A stretch of DNA of 64,000 nucleotides from Paraburkholderia caballeronis (GTDB taxonomy: Bacteria > Pseudomonadota > Gammaproteobacteria > Burkholderiales > Burkholderiaceae), in assembly GCF_900104845.1 (NCBI RefSeq), contig NZ_FNSR01000002.1:124001-188000 (forward strand). Reading direction: 5' to 3'. Numbering within the stretch: the first letter of the stretch is position 1; every line of letters begins with the position of its first letter. Of this stretch, positions 8,332 through 18,248 are shown piece by piece. The position numbers and the translations under genes are program-made. The notes beneath the pieces are model-generated. The model made no database searches, was not told where the DNA came from, and worked only from the letters and a program-made list of their open reading frames with translations.

Positions 8332-10536
8332 TTAACCGCGCGCGCTTCCGCCCACCAGCCCCGTCATCAACCCGCTCGCGCGCTGCACTTTCGCCTGCAC
8401 CGCGTCGTCGAGCACCGACCGGCCTTCCGGCACGACCAGCGTCAGGAACGCCCGCGCGCGCGTGATCCCGGTATAGACCAGTTCGCGCGTGAGGATCGGG
8501 CTGAACGTGTCGGGCAGCACCAGCGCCGCGTGCGCGAACTCCGAGCCCTGCGACTTGTGGACGGTCAGCGCGAACACCGTCTCGACCGACTGCAACCGGC
8601 TCGGCGACACCCACTTGATGCCGCCCGAACCGTCGCCGGCCGGGAACGCGACGCGCAGCACCGGCGCATCGGTCCGGCCGCCCGGCAGCGCGAGCGCGAT
8701 GCCGATGTCGCCGTTCATCAGCCCAAGCTCGTAGTCGTTGTGCGTGACCAGCACGGGCCGCCCCGCATACCATTCGCCGCGCGGCTCGATCAGCCCTTGC
8801 GCATGCAGCAGCCGCGCGACGCGCCGGTTCAGCCCTTCGACGCCCCACGGCCCGCGCCGCAGCGCGCACAGCAGCTGAAACGCGCCGTGCGCGTCCAGCA
8901 CCGCCGCCGCCCAGCGCGCGAGCGTGTCCGCATCGGCGTCCGCGTCCGGGCGCTGCTCGCGCATCACGTCGAGATAGTGCCGATAACCGCGACGCGGCTG
9001 CATCGCGTCGCCGGCCACGCCGTCGATCGCGAGCGCGCCGAACGCGGCGTCATCGGTCGCCGACGACACGACCCGCGCGAGGTCGCCGAAACCGCGCGCC
9101 CACACCTTGGCGACGCCGACCGCATCGCCCGCATTGACCAGTTCGGCCAGCGCGCCGATCCCGCTGTCCGCCGCGAAACGATGGCTCTCGCGCAGCATCG
9201 CGATCGACTGGTCGAGCGGCGTGCCGTTTGCATCGAGCATCGCGGCGTCGATCCGCTCGCCGGTCGCGGCTTCCAGCCAGTCGCGCGTCGCGAGGGTGTA
9301 ATGGCCTTCGTGCGCGCGGTCGCACAGTTCGCCGAGCACCGCGCCCGCCTCGACCGACGCGAGCTGATCCTTGTCGCCGAGCAGGATCAGCCGCGCGGAC
9401 GCGGGCAGCGCATCGAGCACCGCGGCCATCATCTCCAGATCGACCATCGACGCTTCGTCGATCACCAGCACGTCCACCGGCAGCGGATTCGCCGCGTCGT
9501 GACGGAAACGCCGGCTGTCCGGCCGCGTGCCGAGCACGCGATGCAGCGTCGTCACGACGGTCGGGATCGCGCCGCGCAATGCGTCGCCATCGGTAAGTCC
9601 ATCGAGCGGCAGGCGTGCAACCGCGCCCGCGATCGATTCGTTCAGCCGCGCGGCCGCCTTGCCGGTCGGCGCGGCGAGCCGGATACGCAGCGGCCGCGCC
9701 GTGTGTCCGTCGCCGCCCGCGCGGTTCAATGCGAGCGTCTGCAACAGCGCGAGCAGCTTCACGACGGTCGTCGTCTTGCCGGTGCCGGGGCCGCCGGTGA
9801 CGATGCTGAACGCGCTGCGGGCCGCGAGCGCGCACGCGAGCTTCTGCCAGTCCGCGCCGCGCGCGTCGGCATCGCGCGGCGGGAACAACACGTCGAGCGC
9901 ACCGCGCACCGACGCGGGCGGCAAATCGGCTTCGAGTTGCGCGGAGCGCGCGAGCCGCCGCTCGATGCCGGCGCGCACATCCTGCTCGTACTGCCAGTAG
10001 CGCCGCAGATAAAGCCGCGTGCCGGACAGCACGAGCGGCGTGCTGCCCGGACCGTCCGCGACGGGCGCGGGCGTGTCGAGCGCCGCCTGCCATTGCGCGA
10101 GCGTGACGCCGGCCAGCACCTCGGCCGGCGCGGGCGGCGGCTCGGACTCGGCCGCGAGCGGCGGACCGTCGGGCGGCAGCGACAACGCGAACGCCGGATC
10201 GTCGAGCGTCGCGCGCAGGTCGAGACACACGTGGCCGCGTCCCAGTTGATGGCTCGCGAGCGCCGCCGCGAGCAGCAGCAGCGGCGGCGTTTCGCGCACC
10301 TCGCTCCACAGGAACCGCGCGAACGCGGCGTCGAGCGTGCGCAGCCAGCCGCGTTCGACCCAGCGGTCGAGCACGTCGAGCAGCCGTTGCGTGTCGTCGA
10401 GCGTATCCGCGCGCGTCGGCTTCGATGGCGCCACGCGTTTCGCGGGCGCTTTTTCCACGGACGTATCCGCCGCGTCGTCCAGGTTTTCGAACAGATCGCC
10501 GGTCACGCCGATGCGATCGTCGGAATGTTTTTTCAT
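8332..10536 (-). CDS. recD: Exodeoxyribonuclease V subunit alpha (RecD helicase)
   Basis: 734 residues, starting at ATG 10536, which overlaps the recB stop by 4 bp. It is a superfamily-1B 5'-3' helicase. Walker A is GGPGTGKTTT, motif II DEASMVD, motif III LILLGDKDQLASV, and the C-terminal UvrD-like VHKSQGSEF is motif VI-proximal. The longer open frame running upstream through recB is only read-through of an unused frame. RecD is the fast motor that loads on the 5' strand of RecBCD at double-strand ends. The N-terminal extension of about 90 residues is low in recognisable content, as often seen in Burkholderiales. Confidence 0.95.
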   Translation of the reverse strand: MKKHSDDRIGVTGDLFENLDDAADTSVEKAPAKRVAPSKPTRADTLDDTQRLLDVLDRWVERGWLRTLDAAFARFLWSEVRETPPLLLLAAALASHQLGRGHVCLDLRATLDDPAFALSLPPDGPPLAAESEPPPAPAEVLAGVTLAQWQAALDTPAPVADGPGSTPLVLSGTRLYLRRYWQYEQDVRAGIERRLARSAQLEADLPPASVRGALDVLFPPRDADARGADWQKLACALAARSAFSIVTGGPGTGKTTTVVKLLALLQTLALNRAGGDGHTARPLRIRLAAPTGKAAARLNESIAGAVARLPLDGLTDGDALRGAIPTVVTTLHRVLGTRPDSRRFRHDAANPLPVDVLVIDEASMVDLEMMAAVLDALPASARLILLGDKDQLASVEAGAVLGELCDRAHEGHYTLATRDWLEAATGERIDAAMLDANGTPLDQSIAMLRESHRFAADSGIGALAELVNAGDAVGVAKVWARGFGDLARVVSSATDDAAFGALAIDGVAGDAMQPRRGYRHYLDVMREQRPDADADADTLARWAAAVLDAHGAFQLLCALRRGPWGVEGLNRRVARLLHAQGLIEPRGEWYAGRPVLVTHNDYELGLMNGDIGIALALPGGRTDAPVLRVAFPAGDGSGGIKWVSPSRLQSVETVFALTVHKSQGSEFAHAALVLPDTFSPILTRELVYTGITRARAFLTLVVPEGRSVLDDAVQAKVQRASGLMTGLVGGSARG

Positions 10537-13500
10537 ACCGCGTCCTCGATCGCGGGGTGGCCGGCTTCGTCGCGCGCGAACAGTTCGTCCAGTTGCTCGA
10601 TCAGTTCGCGCGGCGGCCGCTCGACGTGCAGCCCCTGCCCCGGCGAGCGCGCGCCGCGCAGGAACACATACACCGCGCCGCCGATATGCGCGTCGTAGTC
10701 GTAGTCCGGCACCCGCACCTTCAGCAGCCGGTGCAGCGCGAACAGATACAGCACGTATTGCAGTTCGTAGCGCGAATGCAGGATCTGCGCGCGCATCTTC
10801 GCCGGCGTGTACGCGGCGTCGTCCGGGCCGAGCCAGTTCGACTTGTAGTCCACCACGTAATAACGGCCGTCGTGTTCGAACACGAGGTCGATGAAGCCCT
10901 TCAGCATCCCGTTCAGCAGGTTCGGATCGAGCGCCGGGCGCGCCGCGCCGTCGAGCGTGTAGTCGGTCACGAGCGCATCCAGTTCGCGCGTGTCGACACG
11001 ATGCGCGGCGACCCAGAACTCCATTTCCGCCATGTACGACCCGAGCGCGCCGAGCGCGATGGGCCGCACCGGCTCGCCGTCGAGCGGCGGCAGCCGCAGC
11101 GGCTCGCGCACCAGATGCAGCAGCCATTCGGTCAGCGTGTCGATCCAGCGCGCCCAGCCGCGCAGGTTGCAGCGGCGCGCGACGGTGTCGCGCAGACGCT
11201 GCGGCTCGTTCGCGATCGTCGCGAAACCTTCGTTCGCGGCCCATTCCATCAGTTCGTGCAGGAAGCTGCCCGCGTCCGCGCCGCGCTCGAAGCCGTGCAC
11301 GGTTTCCACCGACGGCACGACCGGCGCGCCGTAGTCGTCGTCGGTCTCGTCGGCCTGCACCGTCTGCGCTTCGAGCAGTTCGAGGAACACGTCCTCGCTG
11401 CGCGTGTCCGGCGCGTCGCGCGCGCTGTCCGCGTTCGCATCGGACGCACCGCCGCCGACGGCGCCCATGGTTCCGATCGTGCCGCCATCCTTGCCGAGAC
11501 TCGAATAACTCGCGATCCACCAGTGTTCGCGCACCGGCCGCGACAACGTCCGCGCCGCGCCGCGCGTTGGCGCGGGGCCGCGCGTCGCGAACGCGTCGGC
11601 GGCAGGCGGCGGCGCGGGCGCGATCAGCATGTCGTCGCATCCGCCGCGCAACGCGTCGAGCTGCGTCACGGCATCGTCGCCCGCCAACGCCGCGCCGCCG
11701 CCGACCAGATAACCGAACGCGCTGTGCTCGACGCCGGCCACCGGCGCGAAGCCGACCCACGTCGCGTAACGCGCGCGCGTCAACGCGACGTACAGCTTGC
11801 GCAGGTCCTCGCCGAGCCGTTCGCGGTCCGCGACGCGCAGCGCGTCCGGATCGCCGCCGAGCGTCACGTGCAGCGTCCCTTCGTCGTCGTGCCACTTGAG
11901 CGGCATGTCGTCGGGCCTGGCCGCGCGATAGGCGCACGCGAACGGCAGGAACACGAGCGGATATTCGAGCCCCTTCGACTTGTGGATCGTCACGACCTGC
12001 ACGAGCCCCGCGTCGCTTTCGAGCCGCAGTTGCGCGGCATCGCCGCCGGCCGCGCCCGCGTCGCCGCGCTGCTCGTCCAGATGGCGGATCAGCGCGTGCT
12101 CGCCGTCGAGTTGCGTGCTCGCCTGTTGCAGCAGTTCGGCCAGATGCAGCAGGTTCGTCAGCGCGCGTTCGCCGTCGACGGCCGCGCCCGCCGCGTGGCC
12201 GAGCAGACGCTGCGGCACGTGGAAGTCGTTCAGCAGACGGCGCAGCATCGGCAGCACGCCCTGGCGACGCCAGCAGTCGCGATACGCGCGGAATTGCAGC
12301 ACGCGCGCTTCCCATGCGATCTCGTCGTGGCCGAGTGCTTCGAGTGCGCGCCAGTCGAGGCCGAGCGTCGGCGTCGCGAGCGCGGTGCGCACGAGGCGGC
12401 CGTCGTCCGGCTCCGCGCACGCGGCGAGCCAGTATTTGATCTCGTCGGCCTGCGGCGTCGCGAACACCGAGTCGCGGTCGGACAGATAGACGCTGCGCAC
12501 GCCGCGCTCCGCGAGCGCGCGCCGGATCGCGTGCGCCTCGTCGCGGTTGTTGACGAGCACCGCGATATCGGACGGCAGCAACGGCGCGACGCCGCGTTCG
12601 CCCGCGAAGCCCGCCTCGCCGGTCTGTCCGAGGTTCAGCAGCCGCACCATCTCGGTCGCGCAGCTCGCGGCCATCGCGGAGAAATACGCTTCCTTGCTGA
12701 GCGGCTTGCCGTCCTGCGCGGGCGGCAGCCACCAGACGGTCAGCGCGGGCAACGCGTCGCCGGCCGCGCGCAGCGCATCGCGACGGCCATGCGCGTCGGC
12801 CGGCACGAACGGCAGCGAGTTGTCACGGCCGTCGGCCGCGCGGAACAGGAACGCGCCGCTGCCTTCCGGGCGCTGCTCCGCCGCGTCGAAACAGCGGTTC
12901 ACCGCGGCGACCATCGCGCGCGTCGAGCGGAAGTTTTTCTTCAGCGTGTAGAGCCGCCCTTCGCACGCGCGGCGCGCGGCGAGGTAGGTGTAGATGTCCG
13001 CGCCGCGAAACGCGTAGATCGCCTGCTTCGGGTCGCCGATCAGCACGATCGCCGTCGATGGATCGTTGTCCCCGATCCGGTAGACCGCGTCGAAGATGTC
13101 GTACTGGATCGGGTCGGTGTCCTGGAACTCGTCGATCAGCGCGACCGGATACTGGTCGCGGATGATCTGCGCGAGCCGCGCGCCGTTCGGCTTTTTCAGC
13201 GCGGCGCGCAGACGCGTCAGCAGATCGTCGAAACCCATCTGCGAACGGCGCGCCTCTTCTTCGTCGAAGCGCCGCGCGACCCAGCGCGCCGCGTGGCGCA
13301 GCAGATCGTGATACGCATGCGGACGCGCGGCCAGTTTCTCGCGCAGCATCTCCATCGCGACGAACGCCGGATGATCGGGCGGCTCGCCGTCGGTCCAGAT
13401 CTCTTTCAAACCGGCGGGCGTGAGCCGCGTCCACGCGGCGGACTTGTCGTCGAGGTCCGGGCATTCGAGATCGGGATCGTTCGCCCAGACGCGCAGCTTG

Positions 13501-14360
13501 TCGATCCACGTTTCGCAGTTGCGCACGTTCAGCTTGCGCGCGTCGAAACGTTTCTTCGCGCGCGCTTCGTCGAGCAGCGTCTTTACTTCGTCGATCCACA
13601 CGGGCCAGTCTTGCTTCAGTTCCTGGAAGTGGGCACGCTGACGCGCGCGCGCCGCGTTCAGCGCGTCGGCCGGCTCCGGCGCTTCGTCTAGCCGGTCCGC
13701 GAGGCCGACGAGGCCGCGGATCGCGAACTGCAACCGCGCTGGGCTCTCGAACCACTCGCGGACCTCGGCGGCCGACAACGCGTCGAGCGGCGCGAGGAAC
13801 GTGCGCCAGTAGTCGCGCACGACTTCCGCGCGCAGGTCGCTCTGGTCGGTCTCCAGCGTCTGCGAGAACAGGCTGTCGCTGTCGAACGCGTGCTCGCTCA
13901 GCATCCGGTTGCACCAGCCGTGGATCGTCGAGACGGCCGCCTCGTCCATCCATTCGGCCGCGTCCACCAACCGGCGCGCGCAAAGCGGCCACGCTTCCTC
14001 CGCATATGTGCCGCGCAGATCGTGCAGCAGGTCTTCGCCCGGCGCGAGCGACGGCACGTCGTCCGCAGCGGCGCGGAAGTAGCCGGCGGCTTCGACGAGC
14101 CGCGCGCGAATCCGCTCGCGCAACTCCTTCGTCGCCGCGTCGGTGAACGTAACGACGAGGATGTCCGGCGGCATCAGCGCGCGCGCGTCGTCGCGCCCGA
14201 CGCCATGGCCGAGCACGAGCCGCACGTACAGCATCGCGATCGTGAACGTCTTGCCGGTGCCGGCGCTCGCCTCGATCAGACGGCTGCCGTGCAGCGGGAA
14301 ATGCAGCGGGTCGAGCACTTCGGCGGCGGTGTCGCGGGCCGGTTCGATGCGCGCGCTCAT
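10533..14360 (-). CDS. recB: Exodeoxyribonuclease V subunit beta (RecB helicase-nuclease)
   Basis: 1275 residues. A UvrD-type 3'-5' helicase occupies the N-terminal two thirds: Walker A EASAGTGKTFTIAML (about residues 30-44), motif II DEFQDTDP, motif III IGDPKQAIYAFRG, and TIHKSKGLEYPLVFLP. The C-terminal RecB nuclease domain keeps its metal-binding acidic residues and catalytic lysine in GFIDLVF and VVDYKSNWLG, equivalent to the E. coli D1067-D1080-K1082 set, so the nuclease should be active. The gene overlaps recC and recD by 4 bp each, ensuring coupled translation. The complex repairs double-strand breaks and degrades foreign linear DNA. Confidence 0.96.
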   Translation of the reverse strand: MSARIEPARDTAAEVLDPLHFPLHGSRLIEASAGTGKTFTIAMLYVRLVLGHGVGRDDARALMPPDILVVTFTDAATKELRERIRARLVEAAGYFRAAADDVPSLAPGEDLLHDLRGTYAEEAWPLCARRLVDAAEWMDEAAVSTIHGWCNRMLSEHAFDSDSLFSQTLETDQSDLRAEVVRDYWRTFLAPLDALSAAEVREWFESPARLQFAIRGLVGLADRLDEAPEPADALNAARARQRAHFQELKQDWPVWIDEVKTLLDEARAKKRFDARKLNVRNCETWIDKLRVWANDPDLECPDLDDKSAAWTRLTPAGLKEIWTDGEPPDHPAFVAMEMLREKLAARPHAYHDLLRHAARWVARRFDEEEARRSQMGFDDLLTRLRAALKKPNGARLAQIIRDQYPVALIDEFQDTDPIQYDIFDAVYRIGDNDPSTAIVLIGDPKQAIYAFRGADIYTYLAARRACEGRLYTLKKNFRSTRAMVAAVNRCFDAAEQRPEGSGAFLFRAADGRDNSLPFVPADAHGRRDALRAAGDALPALTVWWLPPAQDGKPLSKEAYFSAMAASCATEMVRLLNLGQTGEAGFAGERGVAPLLPSDIAVLVNNRDEAHAIRRALAERGVRSVYLSDRDSVFATPQADEIKYWLAACAEPDDGRLVRTALATPTLGLDWRALEALGHDEIAWEARVLQFRAYRDCWRRQGVLPMLRRLLNDFHVPQRLLGHAAGAAVDGERALTNLLHLAELLQQASTQLDGEHALIRHLDEQRGDAGAAGGDAAQLRLESDAGLVQVVTIHKSKGLEYPLVFLPFACAYRAARPDDMPLKWHDDEGTLHVTLGGDPDALRVADRERLGEDLRKLYVALTRARYATWVGFAPVAGVEHSAFGYLVGGGAALAGDDAVTQLDALRGGCDDMLIAPAPPPAADAFATRGPAPTRGAARTLSRPVREHWWIASYSSLGKDGGTIGTMGAVGGGASDANADSARDAPDTRSEDVFLELLEAQTVQADETDDDYGAPVVPSVETVHGFERGADAGSFLHELMEWAANEGFATIANEPQRLRDTVARRCNLRGWARWIDTLTEWLLHLVREPLRLPPLDGEPVRPIALGALGSYMAEMEFWVAAHRVDTRELDALVTDYTLDGAARPALDPNLLNGMLKGFIDLVFEHDGRYYVVDYKSNWLGPDDAAYTPAKMRAQILHSRYELQYVLYLFALHRLLKVRVPDYDYDAHIGGAVYVFLRGARSPGQGLHVERPPRELIEQLDELFARDEAGHPAIEDAV

Positions 14361-17300
14361 GCGGTTTCTCCTGCGGGGTTCGGCGTCGCGATCTTCGCCG
14401 CGCCTTTCGACTTCGAGCCGGCCGGTATCGCGCGATGCAGCGGCAACAGCAGTTCGAGCGCGAACGCCCCGAACTCGCCGCTCGCGGCGAGCGCGTCGAA
14501 GTCCGGATACGCGCGTTGCAGATAGGCGTTCGTGTCGCGCTCGCCGAGTTGCCGCGACACGCCTTCATACGCGGCGCGCGCGGCATCCACTGCTTCGGCC
14601 GGCGCATCGGCCGCGTTCGTCATGCCATCCGGCAGCCGGCGCAGCCATGCGAATGCGGTTTTCGCGGCGAGCGGCAACGGCCGGCGCATCCCGTCGTCCC
14701 ATGCGCGCAGCAGCGCGAGCAGATGACGGTGCGCGTCGTCCGCCGATAACGGCGCGAACTCGACGACGCCGACCTTGCTGACGACGACCGTCGTCACGTC
14801 GCCGGCCGCGAGTTGCGCGGCGAGATGCGCGACCCAGTACGCGACCAGCCGTTCGCCGCGATAACGGTTCTCCTTCACGAGCGTGCCCGGATCGAGGATC
14901 ACGCGGCCGCGCCCGCCGTCCGGATTCGCGCGCAGGTCGTCGATCCAGTCGTCGACCGACAGCGCACGGCCGTCGAGCAGCGCGTCGATCCGCACTTCGT
15001 GCTGGCCTTCGAGCAGGTCCGGCCAGCGCGCGAGCGCGGCGCGATAACGTTCGAACAGGTCGGCCATCGGCTCCATCAGTTCTTCCGCGATCACCTCGCC
15101 GAAACCGCCCGCCGCGAGGTCGCCGCTGCGATGCATCCGTTCGAGACGCGCTAACGCGGCCGGCTCCACATCGTCGTCGCCGCGCGCGAGCGCCGCGACC
15201 TGCGCGCGGATCAACTCGTTCTGCAACTGCCACGCCTGCAACGCATCGACCGAGAACGGCTCGTGATTCTCGCTCGCCGCGTCCTCGGCCTCGAACGCGA
15301 CGCGCAATCGCTGCCGGAAAAACGCCTTCACCGGATCGCGCAAAAACTCCGCGAGTTCGCGCACCGACAGCGGCTCGTCGCGCGCGACCGGCGGCAAGAC
15401 GAGCCGCGCGGCGGCCGTGGCCGTTGCGGCCGGCTGCGGCGCGGGCCGGTTCCATTCGGCCGCATACGTGAAGAGCGGCGACGCGTCGGGCCGCGCCGGG
15501 AAGTAGTCGGCGCTGAACGGCTGCAACCGGTGCTCGACGGTCAACGCGTCGAGCAGCGCAGCCGGCCTGGCGTCGCCGTCCGCGAGCCGCCAGCCCTTCG
15601 CGAGATGCTCGCGCAACTGCCCGACCAGCACCGACGGCGGCCGCGGCGTGTTGTCGGTCACGCTGCGCCCGACCCACGACACGTGCAGATGATCGCGCGC
15701 GGACAGCAGCGCCTCCAGGAACAGATAACGGTCGTCCTCGCGGCGCGAGCGGTCGCCGGGCCGGTAGTCGCCGCGCATCAGGTCGAAGTCGAGCGGCGTG
15801 CGGCTGCGCGGATAATCGCCGTCGTTCATCCCAAGCAGGCACACGCGGCGGAACGGAATCGCGCGCATCGGCATCAGCGTCGCGAACGTGACCGCGCCCG
15901 CAAAAAACCGTTGCGACAGGCCACTGCCTTCGAGTTCCGCGAGCCAGTTCTCCGCGACGATCGACAGCGGCAGCTCGCCCGCGAGCGCCGCTTCGCTGCA
16001 TGCGTCGCGCCAGGCTTCGAGCGCGTCGTCGAGCTTGTCGAGCGTGTAGGCGTCGTCGCCGTCGACGGCTTCGAAAAACGTGTCCTTCAGCGCGCGCAGC
16101 CGTTTGCACCACGCGTCGACGGTCGCCGGCGTGCGCAGCGTCTGCCATGCGCGGTCGAGCGCATCGATCACGCGCATCAGCGGACCGAGCAGCGCCGCGT
16201 CGAGGCCGCCGATCTCGCCATACGGCTCGATGCCCTGCCACGGACCCGCGCGGTCGCCGGCCGCATAACCGAGCAGCATCCGCCGCAGCCCGAACAGCCA
16301 GCTATTCGGCGCGAGCATGTCGTCGGCCTGCGGCAAGCCGAGGCTCGCGCGCTGCGCCGCGTGCAGACCCCAGCGGATGTTCGCGCCGTCGATCCAGTGG
16401 CGCAGCGTCGGCACGTCGTCCGCGTCGATCTGGAAACGCGCGCGCAGCGCCGGCACTTCGAGCAGGTCGAGCACGTCGCCGACGGTGATCCGCGACTGCG
16501 GCAGCGCGAGCAGCATGTCGAGCGCGCCGATCAGCGGATCGAACGCGCGCTGCGCGCGGTCCGCGACGCTGAACGGAATGTGCCGCCGGTCGTCGCGGTC
16601 GAGCAGTCCGAACACCGCCTGGATGTGCGGCGTGTAGACCTCGATGTCCGGCACCATCACGATCACGTCGCGCGGACGCAGCGTCGGGTCCGCCGCGAAC
16701 GCGGCGAGCAACTGGTCGTGCAATATCTCGACTTCGCGCTGCGGGCTGTGCGCGACGTGAAAGCGGATCGACGCATCGACGGAAGGATCGACTTCGGGCC
16801 AATGCTCGCTGGTTTCCTGTTCCGGCCGCAGATCGCGGATGTCGTCCTGCATCTGGCGCAGCAGCGTGTCCGTGTCGCCGCCGTCGAACAGGTCGATGCG
16901 CTGGCCGATCCGCGTGAACTGCGGCGCGTAGCTCGCACGCGCGTCGTCGCTGTCGTATTCGTCGAGCAGCCCGATGAAATCGCGGCCCTGCTTGCCCCAC
17001 GCGGCGAGCAGCGGCTGCGCGTGCAGATGCAGTTGCGCCGCGTCGAGCACCGCCGGCGAGCCCGCGCGACGCCGCTGCCGCGCGTGCTGCGCGCGCAGCA
17101 GGTCCTTGTCCGCGACGATGTCGGCCCAGTAGTGCATGCACGGGTTATGCACGCACATCAGCACCTGGGTCCAGCGCGCGAGCGCCGCGAGCACTTCGAG
17201 CGACTGCCGCGGCAGGCTCGAAATGCCGAACACGACGACGCGGCGGGGCAGCCCGGCGGGCCGCGCATCGCGCTCGCGCCACTGCTGCGCCGCGCGCATG

Positions 17301-17950
17301 AACGCATCGTGCACGCCGGCGCGGCCGCCGGAAGCCGCGCCCGGCGACTGCGCCTCGACGTCGGCCAGCAGCGCGCGCCACAGTTCGGCCTGCCAGCGCG
17401 CGTCGTCGGGCAGCGGCATGCGCGCGCCGCGCGCGTCGATCCGCACGTCGTCGCCGTTCGCCCACGCGGCGAGCCAGTCCGCGCGATACACCTGGTACTG
17501 GTCGAACAGATCCGCGACGCGCTGCGCGAGCTGGAACCGCTTGCGCTGATCGTCGTCGCTCGCCATGAAGCGGCGCAGCGGTTCGTAGCCGGGCGCGTCG
17601 AGCCGCTCGGGCAGCATCCGCATCAGCCGCCACACGAGCCGCGACTTGTCGAACGGCGACACCTCCGGCACCGCATCCGCGCCGAGCACCGCGCGGTACG
17701 CCTGCCACAGGAAACGCGACGGCAGCGACATTTCGAGCGCCGCCGCGACCCCGCAGCCGCCGTCGGCCGGATCGGCCGCGAACGCGAGCTTCAGCCACTG
17801 CGCGATGCCGTTGCTCTGCACGAGGATCACTTCCTTTTCGAGCGGCGCCAAGGGGTTCTGCGTGATCCACTGGACCATCAGGTCGCGCAGCCGCTCGGGC
17901 TGGTTGCCGTGGACCAGCATCAGGCCGGCGGGCAGTTCGCGCGCGCTCAA
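14357..17950 (-). CDS. recC: Exodeoxyribonuclease V subunit gamma (RecC)
   Basis: 1197 residues, slightly longer than the roughly 1120 of E. coli RecC. The N-terminus LMLVHGNQPERLRDLM and the EVILVQSNGIAQWLKLA stretch are the family start, and inactive helicase-like and nuclease-like folds follow. The protein holds the complex together and reads Chi. The start is TTG 17950, preferred because GAGGAG lies six bases upstream; the first ATG in frame is ten codons later and would drop the conserved N-terminus. This is the first gene of recC-recB-recD, joined by ATGA overlaps. An upstream frame of 71 codons ends at the same TTGA, but it has no recognisable content. Confidence 0.95.
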   Translation of the reverse strand: MSARELPAGLMLVHGNQPERLRDLMVQWITQNPLAPLEKEVILVQSNGIAQWLKLAFAADPADGGCGVAAALEMSLPSRFLWQAYRAVLGADAVPEVSPFDKSRLVWRLMRMLPERLDAPGYEPLRRFMASDDDQRKRFQLAQRVADLFDQYQVYRADWLAAWANGDDVRIDARGARMPLPDDARWQAELWRALLADVEAQSPGAASGGRAGVHDAFMRAAQQWRERDARPAGLPRRVVVFGISSLPRQSLEVLAALARWTQVLMCVHNPCMHYWADIVADKDLLRAQHARQRRRAGSPAVLDAAQLHLHAQPLLAAWGKQGRDFIGLLDEYDSDDARASYAPQFTRIGQRIDLFDGGDTDTLLRQMQDDIRDLRPEQETSEHWPEVDPSVDASIRFHVAHSPQREVEILHDQLLAAFAADPTLRPRDVIVMVPDIEVYTPHIQAVFGLLDRDDRRHIPFSVADRAQRAFDPLIGALDMLLALPQSRITVGDVLDLLEVPALRARFQIDADDVPTLRHWIDGANIRWGLHAAQRASLGLPQADDMLAPNSWLFGLRRMLLGYAAGDRAGPWQGIEPYGEIGGLDAALLGPLMRVIDALDRAWQTLRTPATVDAWCKRLRALKDTFFEAVDGDDAYTLDKLDDALEAWRDACSEAALAGELPLSIVAENWLAELEGSGLSQRFFAGAVTFATLMPMRAIPFRRVCLLGMNDGDYPRSRTPLDFDLMRGDYRPGDRSRREDDRYLFLEALLSARDHLHVSWVGRSVTDNTPRPPSVLVGQLREHLAKGWRLADGDARPAALLDALTVEHRLQPFSADYFPARPDASPLFTYAAEWNRPAPQPAATATAAARLVLPPVARDEPLSVRELAEFLRDPVKAFFRQRLRVAFEAEDAASENHEPFSVDALQAWQLQNELIRAQVAALARGDDDVEPAALARLERMHRSGDLAAGGFGEVIAEELMEPMADLFERYRAALARWPDLLEGQHEVRIDALLDGRALSVDDWIDDLRANPDGGRGRVILDPGTLVKENRYRGERLVAYWVAHLAAQLAAGDVTTVVVSKVGVVEFAPLSADDAHRHLLALLRAWDDGMRRPLPLAAKTAFAWLRRLPDGMTNAADAPAEAVDAARAAYEGVSRQLGERDTNAYLQRAYPDFDALAASGEFGAFALELLLPLHRAIPAGSKSKGAAKIATPNPAGETA

Positions 17951-18248
17951 GCGGCGCTCCTCATGCGAACGGCGTCGAAAGGACGAACGGCAGCGCGGGC
18001 TTGCCGCGCGAACGCGCTGCGAAACAGCGGGGAAAAGACGGGATAGCGGAGTCGTGCGGCCATGTCGGCGGGTCGTGTCGAAAGCATATGCAGCGGGGGC
18101 GACGGCCTCTGCACCGCCGCCCGAAGCGACATACTACGACATCGGCGCGCGACCGCCCGCAAATGACCGCGCGGCCGTTGCGCGTCGAGCGACGCCGGCC
18201 GCGAAACGCCGGTCGCGCGCGGCCCGCTGCCGCGCGCTCACGCGGCGA

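Noticed and set aside
8332-12732. A 1466-codon open frame on the minus strand
   Set aside because: Only its last 734 codons are recD. The rest is an unused frame of recB, with Arg/Ala-rich sequence and no family features.
10425-13691. A 1088-codon plus-strand frame antisense to recB
   Set aside because: Arg/Val/Ala-rich composition typical of the complementary strand of high-GC genes; recB on the other strand has all its motifs.
15263-18046. A 927-codon plus-strand frame antisense to recC
   Set aside because: Same shadow effect; no domains, and recC is clearly coding.
17947-18162. A 71-codon frame just upstream of recC, overlapping its start
   Set aside because: It ends exactly at the recC start (TTGA), which is suggestive of coupling, but its sequence is Arg/Ala-rich with no ribosome site or recognisable feature.
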